A stretch of DNA of 64,000 nucleotides from positions 1,305,001 through 1,369,000 of the forward strand of contig NZ_CP012700.1 in assembly GCF_001307295.1 (NCBI RefSeq), written 5' to 3'. This DNA comes from Sphingopyxis macrogoltabida. Lineage in GTDB: Bacteria; Pseudomonadota; Alphaproteobacteria; Sphingomonadales; Sphingomonadaceae. Every line of letters starts with the position of its first letter. Position 1 is the stretch's first letter. A program made the position numbers and the translations under genes. The notes below the pieces were generated by a model, which worked only from the letters and a program-made list of their open reading frames with translations, was not told where the DNA came from and searched no databases. This document shows positions 11,643 through 20,522 of this stretch, piece by piece.

Positions 11643-12149
11643 CTAAGCCTCGCCGCGCGTTTCGATCAGCGATGCGGCGAGCGCTTCGGCAGGGGTCTTG
11701 CCGCCCCACAGCACGAACTGGAACACCGGATAGAAGCGCTCGCACTCGTCGATCGCACTTTCGATCAGTGTCTCGGTCAGGTCGAGCGGCAGCGCGGCGT
11801 CGCTGCCGACGAGCATGCCGTGGCGGAACAGGATCGTACCGCTGTTCGACCACAGTTCGAAATGGCCAAGCCATAGCTGTTCGTTGATCATCGCGAGCGC
11901 TTCGTGCGCGACGGCACGCTTGTCCTCGACGACGCGGATATCGGGGAAGGCGAGAAGCTGGATGACGCCGTCGTCGGCACGCCACACCGCGCGCAGCTCA
12001 TAGGCCGTCCAGCTACCCTGCGCCGTCGCGACGATCTCGTCCTCGCCGACCATTTCGTGCGGCCAGTCGTGCGCGGCGAAATAGGATGCCAGCATCTCCA
12101 TCGGTGCCGCTTCCTGGCCGTCGTCATCGTCGTAAATATCGTCGCTCAT
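11643..12149 (-). CDS. YbjN domain-containing protein
   Basis: A 168-residue acidic cytoplasmic protein of the YbjN family (type III secretion chaperone-like fold). Visible family features are the N-terminal region MEMLASYFAAHDWPHE, the two-stranded WTAYELRAVWRADDGVIQLL, the central ALAMINEQLWLGHFELW and the conserved end FYPVFQFVLWGGKTPAEALA. YbjN proteins are linked to stress and motility regulation in enterobacteria, and their mechanism is not settled. No operon partners: the next gene is also on the minus strand but 92 bases away. Confidence 0.88.
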   Translation of the reverse strand: MSDDIYDDDDGQEAAPMEMLASYFAAHDWPHEMVGEDEIVATAQGSWTAYELRAVWRADDGVIQLLAFPDIRVVEDKRAVAHEALAMINEQLWLGHFELWSNSGTILFRHGMLVGSDAALPLDLTETLIESAIDECERFYPVFQFVLWGGKTPAEALAASLIETRGEA

Positions 12150-12241
12150 CCCTGCGCCTTAGACGGAAAACGGCGGAGACGCGAGTCCGCGTCCCCACCG
12201 GATTGGGGGTAACATCTTTGGGTATCGACGTTGGTGGCGCG

Positions 12242-12580
12242 TCAGGCCTTGGGCTTGCGCGCTGCCGGTTTGGCGGCCGGCTTTGCCGCTTTCGGAGCGG
12301 CAGCGGGCTTCGCGGCGGCTTTTGGCGCTGCCGCAGGCTTCGATGCGCCTTCCAGCTTGTCGAGCCGCGCCTTCAGCGCTTCGGCTTCGGCACGGGCTTT
12401 CGCGGCCATTTCCTTCACCGCCTCGAATTCCTCGCGGCTGACGAAGTCCATGCGGCCGACAAATTCCTTCGCGCGTTCGCGCATCGCGGACTCTGCCTCG
12501 CGGCCGGCGCCGGCGACGGTTCCGGCGATGCCGTTCACCATCTTGGCGAGATCGTCGAAAAAGCGGTTTTCGCTCTGCAT
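12242..12580 (-). CDS. UbiK/BMFP family accessory protein
   Basis: A 112-residue protein: the N-terminal 80 residues are a BMFP/UbiK helix-coiled-coil (RFFDDLAKMVNGIAGTVAGA, then VSREEFEAVKEMAAKARAEAEALKARLDKLE), followed by a low-complexity Ala-Pro-Lys tail (KPAAAPKAAAKP type). UbiK helps the aerobic ubiquinone-biosynthesis complex in gammaproteobacteria; here that role is inferred from family only. The lysine-rich tail suggests contact with acidic lipids or nucleic acid. Confidence 0.82.
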   Translation of the reverse strand: MQSENRFFDDLAKMVNGIAGTVAGAGREAESAMRERAKEFVGRMDFVSREEFEAVKEMAAKARAEAEALKARLDKLEGASKPAAAPKAAAKPAAAPKAAKPAAKPAARKPKA

Positions 12581-12616
12581 TTCAAATTCCTTCGTCGGGG
12601 AATGCCCCTTGCCGGC

Positions 12617-13165
12617 CTATATCTGGGTGCTCGCGGCGCGCGGGACAAGGGTCTCGGCGTCCGGATTGCGCTGGTCGATCTGGAAATTGAGGATCGCCGC
12701 GAAGCAAAGCCACGCCATATAGGGGACGAGCAGCCATGCTGCCGCCTTGCGGATCGGCGCGAAGGCGAAGGCGGTCGCGATCGTCACCATCAGGATGAAG
12801 ATGATCAGGTACAGCGCGGTGGTCACCTGATGGGCGCCGAAGAAGAGCGGCGACCAGGCGAAGTTGGCGACGAGTTGGACGAAGAAGAGGATGAGCGCAA
12901 ACCCGCGTCCCTTCGCGCCGCGCGCGTGCAGCACCATCGCGAGCGACAGGCCGAGGCAGATATAGAGGATCGGCCAGACAGTCGCGAAAACCCAGCCCTC
13001 TGGGGTGATCGGCGGCAGGTCGAGGGCGTCGAACCAGCGGTTGCCATAGCCGCTGTTCGAGAGCAGCCCCGACAGGCTGCCGATCAGCACGATCGCGGGC
13101 ACGGTGACGAGCGCCCAGCGCAGATAGGACAGGCGCAGCTGCCCCGCAGTGGCGATTTCACTCAT
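12617..13165 (-). CDS. tspO: TspO/MBR family membrane protein
   Basis: A 182-residue protein with five hydrophobic helices and the typical tryptophan/proline signatures of the tryptophan-rich sensory protein family: LPPITPEGWVFATVWPILY, FFVQLVANFAWSPLFFGAHQ, and LLVPYMAWLCFAAILNFQI. TspO binds porphyrins and tunes stress or pigment gene expression in Rhodobacter. The ATG at 13165 is chosen over the frame extension to 13255 because the extension is not hydrophobic and lies in the intergenic gap. Confidence 0.93.
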   Translation of the reverse strand: MSEIATAGQLRLSYLRWALVTVPAIVLIGSLSGLLSNSGYGNRWFDALDLPPITPEGWVFATVWPILYICLGLSLAMVLHARGAKGRGFALILFFVQLVANFAWSPLFFGAHQVTTALYLIIFILMVTIATAFAFAPIRKAAAWLLVPYMAWLCFAAILNFQIDQRNPDAETLVPRAASTQI

Positions 13166-13229
13166 CGACGCGACCCCACCAATTTCTTGATTCCCAACGG
13201 ATGAGGTGTCGCGGCTGGCGTGCCCAGCG

Positions 13230-13970
13230 TCAAGCCGCAGATTTTGTGGCCGCAATCAGGAATTCGACATTGCCCTCGGGTCCGGTGATCGGGCTTTCAA
13301 CCAGATCGGCGACGCGCCAGCCTTCGCTTTCGAGCCAGCCGCGGACTGCAGCGCAGACGCGGGCATGGACGGCGGCATCGCGCACGACGCCCTTTTTGCC
13401 GACCTCGTGGCGTTCGGCCTCGAACTGCGGTTTGATCAGCGCGACGAGGCGGGCGCGGTCTTTCGCGAAGGACATCGGCACCGGAAGCACTTTCGACAGG
13501 GCGATGAAGCTGGCGTCGCAGACGATCAGGTCGACGGGTTCGGGGATATGCGCGGGCGTCAGGATGCGCGCGCTCGTTTGTTCGTGGACGACGACGCGCT
13601 CGTCCTGCCGCAATTTCCACGCGAGCTGGTTGGTACCCGAATCGACGGCATAGACGCGCGCCGCGCCGCGGCCGAGCAGCACGTCGGTAAAGCCGCCGGT
13701 CGACGATCCGACGTCGATCGCGATCGCGCCGGTTACGTCCCAGTTGAGGTGGCTCAGCGCATGGTCGAGCTTGATCCCGCCGCGCGACACCCACGGATGG
13801 TCGCGGCCCTTGACGCTGATCTCGGCATCATCGGCGACCTGTTGCCCCGCCTTGTCGATCTTGCGGTCGCCGACGAAGGCGAGCCCGGCGAGAATTAGTG
13901 CCTGCGCGCGCGTCCGGCTTTCGGCGAGGCCGCGGTCGACGAGCAACTGGTCGGCGCGCTGTTTCGCCAT
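13230..13970 (-). CDS. TlyA family rRNA (cytidine-2'-O)-methyltransferase
   Basis: A 246-residue protein with an N-terminal S4 RNA-binding domain (RADQLLVDRGLAESRTRAQALI) and an FtsJ-like methyltransferase domain (GAIAIDVGSSTGGFTDVLL, VDLIVCDASFIALSKVLP, ALIKPQFEAER). TlyA enzymes methylate ribose 2'-OH of rRNA; in mycobacteria this affects capreomycin sensitivity. ATG at 13970 overlaps the stop of dsbD by one base, so the two are co-translated. Confidence 0.93.
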   Translation of the reverse strand: MAKQRADQLLVDRGLAESRTRAQALILAGLAFVGDRKIDKAGQQVADDAEISVKGRDHPWVSRGGIKLDHALSHLNWDVTGAIAIDVGSSTGGFTDVLLGRGAARVYAVDSGTNQLAWKLRQDERVVVHEQTSARILTPAHIPEPVDLIVCDASFIALSKVLPVPMSFAKDRARLVALIKPQFEAERHEVGKKGVVRDAAVHARVCAAVRGWLESEGWRVADLVESPITGPEGNVEFLIAATKSAA

Positions 13971-15883
13971 CAGCCGCCAGCCTTGTCGGTGAGCAGGCCG
14001 GGGGTGAGGATCTGCGGCAGAATTTCGGGTTTCGCCGCGCCGGGCGCGTACCAGAGATAGAGCGGCACGCTGTTGCGGCCGTGCTCGGCAAGCGTGCGGG
14101 TGATGACGGGATCGCCGTTCGTCCAGTCGCCGACGAGCGTGACGACGCCCTTGTCCTTGAAGACGTCCTGCACGGCCTCGCGGTTGATCGCGCCCGCCTC
14201 GTTCGCCTTGCACGACAGGCACCAGTCGGCGGTGAAATAGACGAAGACGGGTTTGCCGGTGGCTCGCGCCTTGGCGAGTGCGGCGGGGGAGAAGCTATTT
14301 GCCGAGGCCGCAGTTTGCGCGCCGCGATCCTGCCATCCGCCATCGATTTGCCGCCACAGCAGCACCGCGAGCGCGAGCGCGGTCAGCGCCATCGGCACCG
14401 CCATCCATTTGCGGAAACGGGCCATCCACGGACCGGGCTTGGGGAGGCGGTTGCGGAGTGCCGGGACGAAGCCGATGGCGAGGAAGGGGAGGGCAATGCC
14501 GAAACCGAGGCCGCCGAAGATCGGTAGCGCGGCCCATGCCGGCAGGACGAGCGTCGCGCCGAGTGCGGCGCCGAGCAACGGCCCGCTGCATGGGGTCGCG
14601 ACAAAGGCGGCGAGGGCGCCGGTCCAGAAGCCGCCCGCCGCGCCGCCCTGCTCCACAAGCTTTTGACCGCCGCCGAACGACGGCAGCTCATAAACTCCGG
14701 CGAGATTGAGCGTGATAGCTATGGCCAGCAATAGCAGCACGAACACGCTGAGCGGATGCTGGAGCTGGAATGCCCAGCCGACCTGCTCGCCGGCGGCGCG
14801 CAGTCCGAGCAGGATGGCGCCGAGCAACAGCGCGGTGAGGGCGGCGCCTGCGGTATAGGCCAGCGCCTCCACCTTTGCCGCGCGCGCGTCGCCGCCCGAG
14901 CGCGCGAGGCTGAGCGCCTTGAGGCTGAGGATCGGGAAGACGCAGGGCATCAGGTTGAGGATCAACCCGCCGACGATCGCGCCGCCGAGCGCGGTCCAGA
15001 ACAGTCCCATGTCGACCTCGTCCGACAGCCCGGCAATGGCTTCTCCGGCGGCGGGGACGGTGCCCGGTTCGAGTTCCAGCGACAGCCCGCGCCCGCTGCC
15101 AAGCTTTAGCAGCGCTGTGACCGGTCCGCCCGCCTCGCCCTTGGTGCGTGTTTCGACGATGATCTGGTCGCCGTTGCGGCTGAAATTTTGCGGGGCCGCA
15201 TAGTCGACCAGATTGCGTGTCTCGACGAACAGATGCGGCGCGTCGATCGCCGTACTCGCGGGTAGGGGGATGGCAAAGCGCAGGGTGTCGCCGCGGCGTT
15301 CCCAGGTGCCATGGCGGTCGAGCGGCTGCGGGAGCAGCGCGCGCCATGCGTCGAAGCGCTCACGGTCGGAGGCAGCAACCTTGCCGTCGCCGGCCTTCAA
15401 CGCGGCCGAGATCACCGCCTTTTCGGGGACGCACACCTTGTCGGTGCAGGCGAGCCAGTTGGCGATGCCCGACAGGGTAAGGTCGGTGCCGGGCGCGATG
15501 CTTTTGTCGATGTGCACGTCGGCGAGCAGCGCATAGGGGTGCTCGTAGACATGGTTCATCATGCCGAAGAGGATCAGCGCGTCGGGGACCGGATAGCGAA
15601 ACGGTTCGACGGTGACGCCTTCAGGCGCATTCCATTCGACCTGCAGACCGAAACCGGCGTCGCCGCCGTTCGACCAATAGCCGTGCCAGGTCTTTTCGGG
15701 GACCATGGTCAGCGCCAGCGTCGTCGTACCGCCGGGGGCCGGCGCCGCCGATTCGGCCACCAGCTTTGGCGTGATATGCGTCGAGCGGGCGGCGGCGGGC
15801 GTAAATGCAAGCGCGGCAAGCGCCAGCAGCGCGAGCGCGCCGCGCCACGTCCTTGTCACAAATCCGTCTTGCCCGCGTTCCAT
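13970..15883 (-). CDS. Protein-disulfide reductase DsbD family (thiol:disulfide interchange)
   Basis: A 637-residue inner-membrane protein in three parts: a signal peptide and periplasmic domain with a Cys pair (WLACTDKVCVPEKA), a central transmembrane domain with MPCVFPILSLKALSLA and VATPCSGPLLGAALG (the two membrane cysteines), and a C-terminal thioredoxin-like domain with VYFTADWCLSCKANE (CLSC). It passes electrons from cytoplasmic thioredoxin to periplasmic partners. ATG 15883 is chosen over the longer frame because it directly precedes the signal peptide. Overlaps the tlyA-like gene by one base. Confidence 0.93.
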   Translation of the reverse strand: MERGQDGFVTRTWRGALALLALAALAFTPAAARSTHITPKLVAESAAPAPGGTTTLALTMVPEKTWHGYWSNGGDAGFGLQVEWNAPEGVTVEPFRYPVPDALILFGMMNHVYEHPYALLADVHIDKSIAPGTDLTLSGIANWLACTDKVCVPEKAVISAALKAGDGKVAASDRERFDAWRALLPQPLDRHGTWERRGDTLRFAIPLPASTAIDAPHLFVETRNLVDYAAPQNFSRNGDQIIVETRTKGEAGGPVTALLKLGSGRGLSLELEPGTVPAAGEAIAGLSDEVDMGLFWTALGGAIVGGLILNLMPCVFPILSLKALSLARSGGDARAAKVEALAYTAGAALTALLLGAILLGLRAAGEQVGWAFQLQHPLSVFVLLLLAIAITLNLAGVYELPSFGGGQKLVEQGGAAGGFWTGALAAFVATPCSGPLLGAALGATLVLPAWAALPIFGGLGFGIALPFLAIGFVPALRNRLPKPGPWMARFRKWMAVPMALTALALAVLLWRQIDGGWQDRGAQTAASANSFSPAALAKARATGKPVFVYFTADWCLSCKANEAGAINREAVQDVFKDKGVVTLVGDWTNGDPVITRTLAEHGRNSVPLYLWYAPGAAKPEILPQILTPGLLTDKAGG

Positions 15884-15982
15884 GCTCAACCCGCGCCTGC
15901 CCGTAGTTCGAGGCTTGCCATATAGGCGGCTTTCGTCGAGAGGACAGCCCGCGCTGACACCCCGCAAATGGAGAAGCCGTCC

Positions 15983-17653
15983 GTGAAGCTCAAATATCTG
16001 ACGACTGCGCTGGCAGCCGTGCTCTGTGTCGCGGGTCCCGGCACAGGCCTGGCGCAGGATGCAGCGCCGCCGGCGCAGAAGGTCACCGCAGCGACGCCGC
16101 CTCCCAAGTTAATAGTGATGATCTCGGTCGACCAGTTTTCGGCCGACCTGTTCGCGCAATATCGTGGCCATTTCACGGGCGGCCTGGCGCGGCTTGCGTC
16201 GGGCGTCGTCTTCCCGTCGGGCTATCAGGCGCACGGCGCGACCGAGACATGTCCCGGCCATTCGACGATCCTGACCGGCAACCATCCGGCGCACACCGGG
16301 ATCATCGCGAACAATTATTTCGACCTGTCGGCGGCGCGCGAGGACAAGCGACTCTATTGCGCCGAGGACGAAAAGGTGCCGGGCACCAGTTCGGGCAGCG
16401 GCAAATATGCGCCGTCGGTCGATCATTTGCTCGTGCCGACGCTCGGCGATCTGATGAAGGCGCGTGATCCGAACGCGCAGGTGGTGTCGGTCGCCGGCAA
16501 GGATCGCGCCGCGATCATGATGGGCGGACGCAAGGCGGACGAGCTGCTTTGGCTCGCGCCGACGGGGCTCACCAGCTATCGCGGAACGCCGCTGTCGCCG
16601 ACCGCGACGCAGGCGGGCGCGGCGATCGCCGCCGCGATCGCCCAGCCGCGCCAAGGCTTGCCGCTTCCCGCCGATTGTTCGGGTCAGGACGTAGCGATCC
16701 CGGTCGGTGACCGGGTCGTCGGCAACGGCCGCCTCGCCCGCGATGGCGGCGACTTCCGCCGCTTCATGGCGTCGCCCGAGGCCGATGGCGCCGTCCTTGC
16801 CGCCGGGGCAGCACTCCGTCAGGCGCGCAAGCTGGGCGAGGGAAGCACGACCGACCTCCTTATCCTCGGCCTGTCCGCGACCGACTATGTTGGCCATGGC
16901 TTCGGGACCGAGGGCACTGAAATGTGCCTGCAGATCATGGGCCTCGACCGCGAACTCGGCGATTTCTTTGCGCGGCTCGATGCGACGGGGATCGACTATG
17001 CCGTGGCGCTGACCGCAGATCATGGCGGGCACGATATTCCCGAGCGCAATCGCCAGAACGGCTGGCCCGCCGCCACGCGGGTCGATACCGCGATCAATCC
17101 CGATGCGATCGCCAAGGCGGTCGCCGAGAAGCTCGGGCTGCCAGAGCCGCTGCTCTACAGCGACGGACCGTTCGGCGACATGTATCTGGCGAAAATGCTG
17201 ACCGTGGCGCAGCGCAAGGCGGCAATGGCCGAATTCATCGCGCGCTTCCGGGCCTTTCCGCAGGTCGAGGCGGTGGTGACGGGCGAGGAGCTTGCGGCAC
17301 GGCCGATCTCGAAAGAAGCACCCGATAGCTGGAGCATGCTGGACAAGCTGCGCGCCTCCTATAATGCGCAGCGGTCGGGCGACTTCATCGTCGTGCTGAA
17401 GTCGCGCGTCACGCCGATCGCCGATATGAGCCGCGGTTATGTTGCGACGCACGGCTCGGTATGGGATTATGACCGGCGGGTGCCGATGCTGTTCTGGCGC
17501 AAGGGCCTTGCCGGTTTCGAGCAGAGCAACGCGGTGATGACGGTCGATATCCTGCCGACGCTGGCATCGCTGATCGGCCTGACGGTCGACGCGAGCAAGA
17601 TCGATGGGCGCTGCCTCGACCTGATTTCGGGCCCCGAAAGCAGTTGCCGGTAG
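15983..17653 (+). CDS. phoK: Alkaline phosphatase, PhoK/PafA type
   Basis: A 556-residue secreted phosphomonoesterase of the nucleotide-pyrophosphatase/PafA-like branch, with signal peptide MKLKYLTTALAAVLCVAG. The nucleophile threonine is in ATETCPGHSTILTG; metal ligands are in VMISVDQFSAD, LGLSATDYVGHGFG and TADHGGHDIPE. Length and text match my recollection of the PhoK enzyme of Sphingomonas. ATG at 15968 is possible, but the GTG at 15983 has GGAG nine bases upstream and gives a cleaner signal peptide. Two further unrelated alkaline phosphatases (PhoD, PhoX) lie in the window. Confidence 0.92.
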   Translation: MKLKYLTTALAAVLCVAGPGTGLAQDAAPPAQKVTAATPPPKLIVMISVDQFSADLFAQYRGHFTGGLARLASGVVFPSGYQAHGATETCPGHSTILTGNHPAHTGIIANNYFDLSAAREDKRLYCAEDEKVPGTSSGSGKYAPSVDHLLVPTLGDLMKARDPNAQVVSVAGKDRAAIMMGGRKADELLWLAPTGLTSYRGTPLSPTATQAGAAIAAAIAQPRQGLPLPADCSGQDVAIPVGDRVVGNGRLARDGGDFRRFMASPEADGAVLAAGAALRQARKLGEGSTTDLLILGLSATDYVGHGFGTEGTEMCLQIMGLDRELGDFFARLDATGIDYAVALTADHGGHDIPERNRQNGWPAATRVDTAINPDAIAKAVAEKLGLPEPLLYSDGPFGDMYLAKMLTVAQRKAAMAEFIARFRAFPQVEAVVTGEELAARPISKEAPDSWSMLDKLRASYNAQRSGDFIVVLKSRVTPIADMSRGYVATHGSVWDYDRRVPMLFWRKGLAGFEQSNAVMTVDILPTLASLIGLTVDASKIDGRCLDLISGPESSCR

Positions 17654-17690
17654 AGAAACATAAAAGAAAACGGACAAGAAGACAGGGACC

Positions 17691-18521
17691 ATGACGAAAA
17701 CATTGGGGAAATTTGCGGGGCGCATGCTGCTGGTCGGCTGCGGGAATATGGCGGGGGCCATGCTCGACCGCTGGCTCGCGGCGGGGCTCGATCCGGCGCA
17801 GGTCGCGATCGTCGATCCGTTTGCGGCGCCGCGCGAGGGAATCGCGCATTTCGCCTCGCTCGCCGACTGGTCGGCCGCCGAGGGTGCCGCCGAATGGGTG
17901 ATGCTGGGCATGAAGCCGCAGCAGCTCGGCGAAGTGGCGGGCGATCTCGCGCCGGTCGTGCAGGGCGATACGCACCTGCTCTCGATCCTCGCTGGCGTCT
18001 CGCTTGCCGATCTGGCCGCGCGCTTTCCCGCCGCGAAGGCGCAGGTGCGCATCCTGCCCAACCTTGCCGCGCGCATCGGCGCGGGCGTGTCGGCGGTCGC
18101 CAGCCTGGGCGAGATCGACGAGGCGGCCGTCACATCGCTTCTCAAGCCGCTGGGCACGGTTGTCGCGCTTGCCGACGATTCGACGATGGACCTCGTCACG
18201 GCCTTTACCGGCAGCGGTCCTGCCTTCGTGTTTCGCCTGATCGAATCCTATGCCGCCGCGGGCGAGCGGCTGGGCCTGTCGGCCGACGATTCGCTGCGAC
18301 TGGCGATCGCGACCTTCGGCGGCGCGACCGCGCTGCTCGAAAGCAGCGGTGAGAAGCCGGGCGCGCTCGCGGCGCAGGTCGCGAGCAAGGGCGGCACGAC
18401 GCAGGCCGGGCTCGACGTGCTCGATGAGGGTGGGCAGCTTGTCGCGTTGATGACCAATGTGCTGCGCGCAGCGCGCGATCGCGGCCGCGAACTCGCCGAC
18501 ATCGCGCGCGGCGACGGCTGA
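17691..18521 (+). CDS. proC: Pyrroline-5-carboxylate reductase
   Basis: A 276-residue NAD(P)H enzyme that makes proline from pyrroline-5-carboxylate. It shows the Rossmann motif LLVGCGNMAGAM, VMLGMKPQQLGEV, a conserved ILPNLAARIGAGVSAV (family: RxMPNTP, here altered), the TGSGPAFVFRLIESYA substrate motif and ASKGGTTQAGLDVL. It follows phoK by 37 bases on the same strand and could share its transcript. Confidence 0.94.
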   Translation: MTKTLGKFAGRMLLVGCGNMAGAMLDRWLAAGLDPAQVAIVDPFAAPREGIAHFASLADWSAAEGAAEWVMLGMKPQQLGEVAGDLAPVVQGDTHLLSILAGVSLADLAARFPAAKAQVRILPNLAARIGAGVSAVASLGEIDEAAVTSLLKPLGTVVALADDSTMDLVTAFTGSGPAFVFRLIESYAAAGERLGLSADDSLRLAIATFGGATALLESSGEKPGALAAQVASKGGTTQAGLDVLDEGGQLVALMTNVLRAARDRGRELADIARGDG

Positions 18522-18523
18522 CC

Positions 18524-19036
18524 CTAACCGGGCTCCCGCCCCAGCGCCGCGATCCGGCTACGCTCGCGCGCCGGAACCAGCGCTTCGCTGACCTGCCAGA
18601 AGCCGGTCACGGCGGCCTGTCCGGCGTGGGTGTAGGCGCGGCTCATCGCGTCGCGAAGTAACACGAAGACCGATTTTTCGAGCGCGCGGCCTGCTTCGGT
18701 CAGGCGCAGTTCCTTTTGCCGTCGGTCGCGGTTGCCCGGACGCGTGACCAGCATCTCGCGCGCTTCGAGTTCCTTGACCACCCGGCCGAGCGACTGCTTG
18801 GTGATGCCGAGCAGGGTCAGAAGGTCGGTAATCGTCAGTCCCGGTTGGCGCGCGATGAAATAAAGCGCCCGGTAATGCGCCCGTCCAAGCTCGTTTTCGG
18901 CAAGGCGCGCGTCGATCGCGCGCCACAGCGCACCATGGGCGAAAAACAGATATTCGATACCCCGGCGCACCTCCTCCTCGCGCAAGAAAAGGGCAGAGGC
19001 GGCAGGAACTTGTGAAAGAAAATTTTCATCCGGCAT
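18524..19036 (-). CDS. MarR family transcriptional regulator
   Basis: A 170-residue winged-helix regulator: TITDLLTLLGITKQSLGRVVKELE is the DNA-binding helix-turn-helix and VTRPGNRDRRQKELRLTEAGR the wing. It is divergent from ilvE with an 80-base gap, so ilvE is one possible target. ATG at 19036 is preferred; a frame extension to 19087 runs into the shared promoter region. The convergent stop lies two bases from that of proC. Confidence 0.9.
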   Translation of the reverse strand: MPDENFLSQVPAASALFLREEEVRRGIEYLFFAHGALWRAIDARLAENELGRAHYRALYFIARQPGLTITDLLTLLGITKQSLGRVVKELEAREMLVTRPGNRDRRQKELRLTEAGRALEKSVFVLLRDAMSRAYTHAGQAAVTGFWQVSEALVPARERSRIAALGREPG

Positions 19037-19115
19037 AGTCGCTACCGTTGCGCGCGAGGCCGTGCTTTGGCAAGAGGCGCGCACCATTCAACCCCAGCCA
19101 ACAGGTATTTACGCC

Positions 19116-20201
19116 ATGCTCGCTCCCGCCTTCAACCGTCTGCCGCATCCCAACCCGACTGCGGACGATGTACGCGCGGCGGCGATCGCGGACCCGGCGT
19201 TCGGGCGCGTTTTCACCGATCACATGGTCTCAATCCGCTATTCGGACGACAAGGGCTGGCACGATGCGCAGGTGATGCCGCGCGGACCGCTGGCGATCGA
19301 TCCCGCGACCGCGGTGCTCCATTATGCGCAGGAAATCTTTGAAGGGCTGAAGGCCTATCGGCTCGAAGACGGCTCGATGGCGCTGTTCCGCCCCGGAGCC
19401 AATGCCGCGCGTTTCAACGCCAGCGCGCGCCGGATGGCGATGGCCGAACTGCCCGAGGAGATGTTCATCGCCGCGGTAAAGGAAGCCGTCGCCGCCGACG
19501 CACACTGGTTCCCGCCGGTCGACGGCGGCGCGCTGTACCTGCGCCCCTTCATGTTCGCGAGCGAGGTGTTCCTCGGCGTCAAGCCGGCGTCGGAATATCA
19601 GTTCCTCGTCATCACCTCGCCGGTCGGCAATTATTTCAAGTCGGGGGCGCCGGCGATCTCGCTGTGGGTGTCGGAAGATTATACGCGCGCCGCCCCGGGC
19701 GGCACCGGCGCCGCGAAATGCGGCGGCAACTATGCCTCCAGCCTCATCGCGCAGCGCGAGGCGATCGCCAAGGGGCACGACCAGGTCGTTTTCCTCGACG
19801 CCGCCGAGCATCGCTGGATCGAGGAACTGGGTGGCATGAACATGTTCTTCGTCTTCGACGACGGCAGCATCGTGACGCCGCCGCTGACGGGTACGATCCT
19901 GCCCGGCATCACCCGCGACGCGATCATCACGCTGGCCCGCGATGCCGGCCTGACGGTGCGCGAAGAGCCCTATGCGATCGACCAGTGGCAGGCCGATGCG
20001 GAAAGCGGCCGCCTGACCGAAAGCTTTGCCTGCGGCACCGCGGCGGTGGTGACGCCGGTCGGCAAGGTGACGCGCGGCGAGACGAGCTTCACGATCGGCG
20101 CCGGCGGTCCGGGACAGGTTACCGAGATGCTCAAGAGCAAGCTCGTCGACATCCAGCGCGGCCGCGCCGAAGACCCGCACGGCTGGGTCACGCGGCTCTG
20201 A
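19116..20201 (+). CDS. ilvE: Branched-chain amino acid aminotransferase
   Basis: A 361-residue class IV PLP enzyme (long BCAT type) that interconverts valine, leucine and isoleucine with their keto acids. PLP-binding Lys201 is in GTGAAKCGGNYASS; other marks are HYAQEIFEGLKAYR, LYLRPFMFASE, EELGGMNMFFVF and the phosphate cup FACGTAAVVTPVG. ATG 19116 matches the family start. Confidence 0.95.
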   Translation: MLAPAFNRLPHPNPTADDVRAAAIADPAFGRVFTDHMVSIRYSDDKGWHDAQVMPRGPLAIDPATAVLHYAQEIFEGLKAYRLEDGSMALFRPGANAARFNASARRMAMAELPEEMFIAAVKEAVAADAHWFPPVDGGALYLRPFMFASEVFLGVKPASEYQFLVITSPVGNYFKSGAPAISLWVSEDYTRAAPGGTGAAKCGGNYASSLIAQREAIAKGHDQVVFLDAAEHRWIEELGGMNMFFVFDDGSIVTPPLTGTILPGITRDAIITLARDAGLTVREEPYAIDQWQADAESGRLTESFACGTAAVVTPVGKVTRGETSFTIGAGGPGQVTEMLKSKLVDIQRGRAEDPHGWVTRL

Positions 20202-20256
20202 CCCTTCGCTTGCCAAGCAGCCGTCAGGCGCTATAGACGCGCTCGCACCGGCCCGT

Positions 20257-20331
20257 TGGGGCGTCGCCAAGTGGTAAGGCAGCGGCTTTTGATGCCGCCA
20301 TTCGCAGGTTCGAATCCTGCCGCCCCAGCCA
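20257..20331 (+). tRNA. tRNA-Gln(TTG)
   Basis: A 75-base cloverleaf: acceptor TGGGGCG/CGCCCCA, anticodon loop CTTTTGA with TTG, T-arm GCAGG-TTCGAAT-CCTGC, discriminator G and encoded CCA. A tyrosine integrase starts 191 bases downstream, so its 3' end is the probable attachment site of the following element. Confidence 0.97.
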
Positions 20332-20348
20332 GCCGGAACCTAGGAACC

Positions 20349-20377
20349 GGGCTCTGAATCCTTAAAATTCGGAGCCC
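20349..20377. other. Hairpin between tRNA-Gln and the integrase gene
   Basis: GGGCTCTGAAT (20349-20359) pairs with ATTCGGAGCCC (20367-20377) with one mismatch around a seven-base loop. No T-run follows. It may process or end the tRNA transcript, or belong to the att region. Confidence 0.4.
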
Positions 20378-20522
20378 GCGCAGCAACTTAGCACAAGATG
20401 GACAATCGGCGCCTCCGCGCCTCAGTTAGACTCGGTCCGCCTCGGATAGACCGGGTTTGACGGCTCTGTTGTCACGATTCTTGTCATGATTTGATTTGCG
20501 CCGGGAGCCGACGGAGTTCGGC

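Noticed and set aside
15884..15982. Pho box before phoK
   Set aside because: Fragments such as GAGGACAG and GCTGACAC do not have the 7-4-7 spacing of PhoB half-sites.
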